NCBI GenBank assembly: GCA_032358165.1
Contig: JAALGY010000063.1
Span: 248,001-312,000 of the forward strand
Direction: 5' to 3'
DNA length: 64,000 bases
From: Diplosphaera chodatii
Taxonomy: Eukaryota; Chlorophyta; Trebouxiophyceae; Prasiolales; Stichococcaceae
Each line of letters begins with the position of its first letter. Position 1 is the stretch's first letter. A model generated the notes under the pieces. The model was not told the origin of the DNA. It searched no databases and saw only the letters and a list, made by a program, of their open reading frames with translations. Positions 57,002-64,000 of the stretch are shown one piece after another. Both the position numbers and the translations under genes were made by a program.

Positions 57002-60000
57002 ATGTTCCTGTACTCCTTGACGCTCAGCCGGGCGTCGGGCATACAGGTCAGGCGTGGGATGCTGCATGCACTTTGCATTTGCCGGCGCCATCCATTGGCT
57101 CGGTTGCAAGAAGACTCGGACGGCCATATCGCTTGCACTACGCAGAAAATGCATGTCGGTTGAGATCTATTCCGCATCATAGCAACTACTTACAAGCAGA
57201 CTCACTGGTGCTGGCTGCTGAGGCGACATGACTGGGTTTGCGCAGAGGGCCATCTATGGCAACTTCTCGGGCCCAAAGGCCCAGGAGATCATCGTTTCAC
57301 GCGGCAAAGTCTTGGAGCTGCTGCGGCCGGATGAGTCGGGCAAGATGCAGACGATCGTGGCAACGGAGGTGTTTGGGCAGATCCGGGCGCTGGTGCCGTT
57401 CCGGCTGACGGGCGGGAACCGAGACTATATCATTGTGGGCTCCGACTCTGGTCGCATCGTCATCCTGGAGTACTCCAAGGAGAAGAACAGCTTCATCAAG
57501 GTGGGGCAGACCCTCGCAACTCCCTGACTCGGCTGACAGCCAAATGCTAGTGGGGGCATGCGCTTCCATTCTGCCGCAGTGCTATTGCAAGGGCTCAGGA
57601 ATGCTGCAGGTGCACCAAGAGACGTTCGGCAAGTCAGGCTGCCGCCGTATTGTGCCGGGCGAGTACCTTGCTGTTGACCCCAAGGGCCGGGCATGCATGA
57701 TTGGGGCTGTTGAGAAGCAAAAGCTGGTACGTGCAGTGTGGCATGCCATTGACCTGTCATATGCAGGGGTGTCCTGCAGTTGTCTCGAGGCATGCATATG
57801 GTACTGCACCAACAAGCGAGTTCTTTTTGTTCTGCAGGTTTACGTCTTGAATCGTGATTCAGCAGCAAACTTGACCATCTCCAGCCCGCTGGAGGCACAC
57901 AAATCGCACAATATCACATTTGACATCGTGGGGCTGGACTGCGGTTTTGACAACCCCATCTTTGCAGCCATCGAGCTTGACTACTCCGATGCTGACCAGG
58001 TGCTGGCAGATTTGTTGTAAGCGTACAGGCGAGGTAGTGCCAGCACAGAAACCACGACAGGCTGGCCCACGCAGGCTGCCTGCTGTCTCAGGGTGTTGCG
58101 AGCAGCCAGCAGCCAATAGCCAGTCAATGAACCTGGTACATCGTGTCTGCACAGGACCCCTCGGGTGAGGCGGCATCGCAGGCGCAAAAGCACCTGACGT
58201 ACTACGAGCTGGACCTGGGCTTGAACCACGTGCTGCGGAAGTGGAGCGAGCCGATCGACAACGGCGCCAACCTGCTCATCCCGGTGCCTGGCGGCGGCGA
58301 CGGCCCGGGCGGCGTGCTGGTCGCTGCTGACAACTTCATCATCTACCGCGATGAGGGGCATGAGGAGGTACAGTCGAACTCGAACACACACGTGCATCCA
58401 TGCTGTGAAGTGATGCAGTATGCCTCTGGTTACGTACTTGTTTGCTGCTCAACAAGAGTGTTTCTCTTGCAATATTGCAGGTTCGTGCCGTCATCCCCCG
58501 GCGGTCTACGCTTCCGGGTGATCGGGGCGTGCTCATCATATGCCATGCCACGCACCGCACCAAGCGCGGCTTCTTCTTCCTTCTGCAGGCACGTCCATAC
58601 CTGTGACCGCCCCCGCTGCACACATACAATGACGCGCAGCCAGCATCAGCAGAGCGAGCAGCCGTGCTTTTATGGATGGCTTGCAACATTGCCCATGCCA
58701 GACAGCTGCCAATGGCCAAGTGCTTTGAGTTTGGCTGCGTTGTCCCTGCAGAGTGAATATGGCTGCGTTGTCCCTGCAGAGTGAATATGGCGACATCTAC
58801 AAGGTGACGCTGGAGTTCCAGCAGGAGGTGGTGTCCGAGGTCCGAGTCAAGTACTTCGACTCACTGCCGGCATGCTCCAGCATCTGCGTACTGAAGACGG
58901 GCTTCCTGTTCGCCGGCTCCGAGTTCGGCAACCACTCGCTATATCAGTTTGCGGTGAGCCTGCGACCTGGCTGTGTGTCTGTTGCGCTGTCCTCTCGACT
59001 TGCTGTGCAAGATGGGTGGGTTGAGGTGAACACCTTCCATGTCTCGTGCAGGGCATTGGTGACGAGGAGGATGTGGAGTCGACCAGCACCACCACCATTG
59101 CCACAGAGGAGGGCTACCAGCCGGTGTTCTTTGACCCGCGTCCACTGAAAAACCTGACGCCCATTGACGAAATGGAGTCGCTCTCACCAATCATGGACAT
59201 GAAGGTGCGCCAGCAGCCAGCAGCTGTCTTGGCCTGTATATGTAGATGCAGCCACTCTTGCTCAAGCTGGGTCACTGATACAGTTGCGCTGCTGTTCGTT
59301 TTGAGGGGTCATCGTCAAGAGTGTCCAGCTGACTTGAGCAGGATATATCCGCAAGGCATACTCCAGCTGGCTGACCTTGTGGCGTTCTCCTCATCACCAT
59401 GCCACTTGCCTCCCGCACAGGTGGCCAACGTGCTGGACGAGGAAATCCCGCAGATTTATGCAACCTGCGGGCGTGGCCCACGCTCAGCGCTGCGCATTCT
59501 GCGGCCCGGCCTTGCGGTTGCTGAGCTGGCGGTGTGGCAGCTGCCTGGCCAGCCGACGGCGGTGTGGACACTCCGTCGTACGCAGCAGGACGAGCTGGAT
59601 GCCCTCATCGTGGTGTCATTCGCCAACGCCACCCTGGTGCGGGAGCATGAGCAGCAGCAATGTAGCAGAGAAGCTGGTCCTACACAGCGGCAAGCAGCTG
59701 GCTGTAGAGATTGGTTGTACACGGATGTCATGGACGTCGCTGTGCCTTGTAGCGCAACCAGCCCATGCGAGCACCTCGCTCATGTGCAGGTGCTTGCCAT
59801 TGGCGAGACAGTGGAGGAGGTGAACGACAGCGGCTTCCTGGGCAGCACGCCCACCCTGCGCACGCAGCTCATGGCCGACGACTCCATGCTGCAGGCATGC
59901 AGGACGTCTGCAGACTGCTGCGCATTGTGACATTGAAGGCACTGCATCGGGCTATGGGACTGTGGCTGCACGACATGTAACACCTGACGCATGGTGCGCA

Positions 60001-63000
60001 GGTGCATGGCGCGGGCCTGCGCCACATCAAGGCGGACAGGCGTGTCAACGAGTGGCGGGCGCCCGGGCGCCGCACCATCATGAAGGCAGCCACCAACGAG
60101 CGCCAGGTGATTGATGGACCATTGCCTGCACTCATTGGCAACCCTGCAGTGATGCTCGATTCCTGTTTCACAGCCTGGGAGTGCCGGGTTAGGTGTCGTG
60201 AACAGCTGCTGACCGACGGCTGGCTCGCCGCAGGTGATCATCGCGCTGACGGGCGGCGAGCTGCTGTACTTTGAGCTGGACGCGATGGGGCAGCTGGCGG
60301 AGACCGACAAGCGGGAGATGGGGGCGGATGTTGCGGCGCTGGACGTGGGGCCGGTGCCCCCCGGCCGCCAGCGCTCCCGCTTCCTGGCCGTCGGCTCCTA
60401 CGACTCCACCATCCGCGTCATCAGCCTGGACCCCGCAGACACCATGAAGGTGCCTGGCTTCTGCCCACTGTCACGTCTGCAGCATGGTGGCTCAGATCAG
60501 CTTGGGTTTGCGGCAGGGTTTGGTGCAGGCATTCAGCTTTGTTGGTGCTTGTTTCGTGCAGGTGCTCGCGGTGCAGCAGGTGGCGTCGCCGCCGGAAAGC
60601 TGCCTCTTCCTGGACAGCCCGGCGATGGGCGCCAGTGGCAGCGAGGAGGGTGCAGGCGCCGGCGCCCTGTTCCTGCACGTCGGTGAGGCCCCCTATTAGA
60701 AGGATCACCAAGTGGACCTAATAGTCCTGCAGCAACAGCAGCCGAAGCAGTTCACGCTCTCACCTCCTCCACAGTGCTGTTACATTCAAACCAGTGCTGT
60801 CACATTCACGCTGTATATTCCTGCTGCAGGGCTGGTGAATGGTGTGCTGCTGCGCACGGAGGTCGACCACGTCACGGGCCAGCTGTCAGACACACGCACG
60901 CGCTTCCTGGGCACGCGGCCACCCAAGGTGGACCCTGACTCGACCTGCTCCCAGCCCTGCAGGTCTCGTGATCATGGCTCTGCCATCTGCAGTCACATCC
61001 TGCATCATGACGGACCATTTGGCTAACAACACCTCTTCTCATGTGTGAAGCTGTTGGCGACGGCCGTCAACGGGCGGCGCTCGATGCTGGCGCTCTCCAG
61101 CCGTGCCTGGCTGGGCTACAGCGACCAGGGCCGCTACAACCTGTCCCCGCTGTCGTTCGAGGCGCTCGACTATGCGTCAAGTGCGTAGTAGCAACTGCAT
61201 CAACATAGCTGCGCATGCCTTCCGATCATTTTTGTATTGATTGTTCTATCGCGCACGGCCAGTAAGGAAGATTGTGGCCTTCTTGCAGGCTTTGCATCAG
61301 AGCAATGCCCAGAGGGCTTTGTGGCAGTTGTGAAGTCTTCGCTCCGCATCCTGATGCTCGAGCGGCTCGGCGAGACTTTCAACCAGACATCAGTGCCCCT
61401 GCGTTACACACCCCGCGGCTTTGCCATTGACGAGGCAAACAAGGTGTGGTCGCACCCCGCTCTGCTGCGCACCCATCTGCAGAGCACACCGCTGCTGTGT
61501 GCACATACCTGCACCATGTTACAGTTGCATGCTGGACGCTCCAAGGCCAACCGCGTTCAGGGACAGATCTGGGTGTCAACAGGTATTGTACGTCGCGGAG
61601 GCAGACCATGCAGCCGTCCCACTGGCGGACCGCCCTGATGTGCCGGCACCCATGGACGGCGCTGCCAACGGCGCGGCAGCCCTGGACCAGGTGCGGCAGT
61701 GTGGGCAGCAGATGAGCGCTGTCTACCGTTAGCGCCAAGGCGCGGGCAACATGCCCTGTGCTGGCTGCCTCATGTGCTGCAGGCACGTTCACTGCACTGA
61801 GACACTCACGTGGGCATGGCGCACAATCCGCATGTGCAGGGTCCGGAGCTGGACGAGGAGCGGGCGGCGACAGAGATGCAGTTTGGCGGCCCGCGCGGCG
61901 CCGCTGGCCAGTGGGCGTCCTGCGTCCGCGTCATCGACCCCGCAGGCGCCTCCACCACAGCAGTGCTGGAGCTCGACGAGAACGAGGTGCACAGCAGTTG
62001 CAATGTCTTGCCAGCCGCCGTCAGTGGTTGTGGTGTTTATGACGCTGCATCCTGGCCGCAGTGAATAATGCAGACATGTTACTGCCTCCGGTCCTTGGTC
62101 CCACATTGCCGACCAGGCTTTGCTGCTTGCACTGCAGGGCGCGACATGCATATCGCTTGTAAGGTTTGAGACGCCAGGCAACGCCGGCACTTACCTTGCA
62201 GTCGGCACAGCGCAGGGCCTCACCTTCAACCCCCGGCAGGCTGATGGTGTGCATGGCGTCACGCCAAACTCTTGAGCTGCTGTCAAGCACCATATGTGCT
62301 GCAACCTACACTCTTGGCACTTTCAACTTTGAAAGCTGATGTCTCTTCTTGCCGGCAGATGGGTTCATCCGGATATATGCCATTGGCGAGGGTGGTCGCA
62401 GCCTCACCCTGCTGCACAAAACACGGGTGAGCTGGCTGCACGAGCTTCCCGCTATCGCTGTAGCACTCACAAAGTTTGTGCACGTCGTCCTGATAACATA
62501 GCGTGGTCGGGCTGCTGCAGGTGGATGGCATTCCAGGCGCCTTGATCGGCTTCAAGGGGCGGTTGTTAGCAGGCATCGAGACCACAGTGCGGCTCTATGA
62601 CATGGGCAAGAAGAAGCTGCTTCGGAAGTGCGAGCACCGAAAGTGAGTACCATTGTGTCAGCTTCAGCGCTCCAGTACAGCTCGATCTAGTGCAGCTCCC
62701 ACACGGAAGATGTAGACTGCCCAATCAATGTACTGACGAGCAGATTCGCCCCGTGTGCAGGCTGCCCAGCTTCGTGACGACACTTCAGGTTATGGGCGAC
62801 CGCATCTTCGTTGGTGATCTGCAGGTGGGCATTGCTTCTTTCTGCCTTTTAGTTTGCGCACCTGCTGCCAGCATCAGCACAGCATGCAGTCCGCAACCTG
62901 GCATCTGACATCTCATCAGCCATCAATTGAGGTGTATTCCCTGCCACATCACCTGCAGGAGTCATACCACTACATGAAGTACAAGCGGAGTGAGAACAGC

Positions 63001-64000
63001 CTGTACATCTATGCGGATGACATCGTGCCGCGCCACATCACGTGCTCCCTGCTGATGGACTACGACACCATGGCGGGCGGCGACAAGTTCGGCAATCTTT
63101 TCATGACACGCCTGCCCGCTGACACCTCCAACCAGGTGTGTGGGCTGCACTCCTGGATGATTGACAGCGATCATGCTTCATGTTGCCAAATTACGTGGAT
63201 GCAGGCACCTACAGGCATGTCGCTGCATGCTGGGGTCCAAGCCTGCCTCTTGCAGTGTACAGTTGCTGCGTGTGGTGGTGGTATGCCTAGCAGTGGAAGA
63301 GTCGTCGTCACAAATCAACGATTGCCACTGCTGCGACGCAGGTGGAGGAGGACCCAACGGGCGGCAAATTCAGCGCTGCAGGGGGGACGTTGAACAGCGC
63401 GCCCCATAAGCTGGAGGACGTGGTGCACTTCCACGTGGGCGATGTGGTCAAGGCGCTGGGCCGCGCCGCGCTGCAGCCCGGCGGCCAGGAGGCGCTGCTG
63501 TACGGCACCCTGGGCGGCGCCATCGGTGAGCGGGCGGCAGCGACCTGGCCGAAGTCTTTACTTCTTTTGTTGCGCTCAGCATCTGAACACCGTTGCATGC
63601 ACCAGGATGCACGGCGCTTCCGAGCACCGCTGGTGCCCTTCTTGTGATGCTGTTTTGCAGCCTTTTCGTGTCCTGCCGTTAGCACACGGATGTGACTACC
63701 ACCATCTCTGAACATGTGGTCCGAAATGCATGGACATGTGCACAAGGAGGACACTACACAGGTGACAGCTGCATCAAGCAGAGAACGCTGATCAAACCTT
63801 GGAACGACATCAGTGGACGATGTCTTCCTGGGTGCTGCTGCAGGGGCGATGCTGCCGTTCATGTCGCGGGAGGATGTGGACTTCTTCGTGCACCTGGAGA
63901 TGTACCTGCGGCAGGAGAACCCGCCGCTCTGCGGGCGGGACCACCTCGCCTTCCGCTCCGCCTACTTCCCCGTGAAGGACGTGGTCGACGGCGACCTGTG
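57002..64000 (+). CDS. SF3B3: splicing factor 3B subunit 3 (SF3B3/Rse1), 3' partial
   Basis: Three-propeller scaffold of the U2 snRNP SF3b complex, which recognises the branch point. The first exon is 15 codons (57002-57046, [15 protein letters not shown]) and joins in phase 0 to [20 protein letters not shown] after the acceptor just before 57247. Conserved segments continue to the right edge: [251 protein letters not shown] and [20 protein letters not shown]. The frame is still open at 64000, a few dozen residues before the expected end. More than 20 exons. The intron at 58589-58779 has a GC donor and a duplicated acceptor. Confidence 0.97.
58589..58779 (+). other. SF3B3 intron with GC donor and two tandem 3' splice sites
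   Basis: The upstream exon must end FFFLLQ at 58588; the next bases are GCACGT, so the donor is GC. Two identical acceptors (GTCCCTGCAG) end at 58751 and 58779, 28 bases apart. Only the second gives [15 protein letters not shown], the conserved sequence; the first adds 28 bases and a stop after [10 protein letters not shown]. Confidence 0.75.
58733..58788 (+). repeat. perfect 28-base tandem duplication over an exon start
   Basis: Two identical 28-base units, 58733-58760 and 58761-58788, each holding pyrimidine tract, CAG acceptor and the first nine exon bases (AGTGAATAT). Confidence 0.95.

Noticed and set aside
57228..57527. Met at 57228 as the SF3B3 start
   Set aside because: It lies in intron 1; the family N-terminus is encoded by the exon at 57002-57046, which splices in phase just upstream of RAIYGNFSG.

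Overview
The window reads as nuclear DNA of a green alga (Chlorophyta; a trebouxiophyte such as a Chlorella relative is my best guess, class not proven). Reasons: every gene is broken by many short introns with GTG(A/C)G-type donors and TGCAG acceptors; coding DNA is GC-rich; several genes are followed within about 25-50 bases by TGTAA, the usual green-algal poly(A) signal; and the gene set combines a plastid isoamylase, plastid-type transit peptides, presenilin, KEOPS and ribosome-biogenesis factors. I see no rRNA, tRNA, CRISPR, IS element or viral gene. Coding limits run from start to stop codon and include introns. Exons were joined by eye from reading frame, splice phase and family similarity.

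Layout, left to right: a 5'-truncated PP2C phosphatase (+, 1-1675); ARL2 small GTPase (-, 2132-3211); an unrecognised plastid-targeted helical protein (+, 3870-5179); a DHHC-type S-acyltransferase (+, 5897-7593); isoamylase (-, 7911-12601); phosphoserine phosphatase (+, 13234-14912); BOP1 (-, 15040-19844); frataxin (+, 20323-21319); a bacterial CrfC-like dynamin GTPase with a zinc-knuckle tail (-, 21624-27574); BUD32/TP53RK kinase (+, 27984-29295); phosphoserine aminotransferase (-, 29483-31540); ESF1 (-, 32170-37461); presenilin (+, 38019-40510); RPN12 (-, 40645-42221); a long gene joining a CS/PIH1-like domain to a DNAJC14-like membrane J protein (+, 42633-48383); an F-box/LRR protein (+, 49179-51168); an ankyrin protein (+, 51216-52715); a probable mitochondrial protein of unknown function (-, 52861-54172); LENG8-type SAC3/GANP protein (+, 54435-56520); and SF3B3, cut by the right edge (+, 57002-64000).

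That is twenty genes, about one per 3.2 kb. Most are housekeeping genes: ribosome assembly (BOP1, ESF1), splicing and mRNA handling (SF3B3, LENG8-like), proteasome (RPN12), tRNA modification (BUD32), Fe-S chemistry (frataxin), starch (isoamylase) and serine synthesis (PSP and PSAT, two of the three steps of the phosphorylated pathway). Genes often alternate in strand, giving short convergent tails and 260-660 base divergent promoter regions.

The points most worth a second look are a duplicated 3' splice site plus a GC donor in the same SF3B3 intron; the CrfC-like dynamin with a zinc knuckle; the likely CS-J-domain fusion; and the acyltransferase whose catalytic motif is DHYC and whose last zinc-binding Cys appears lost.
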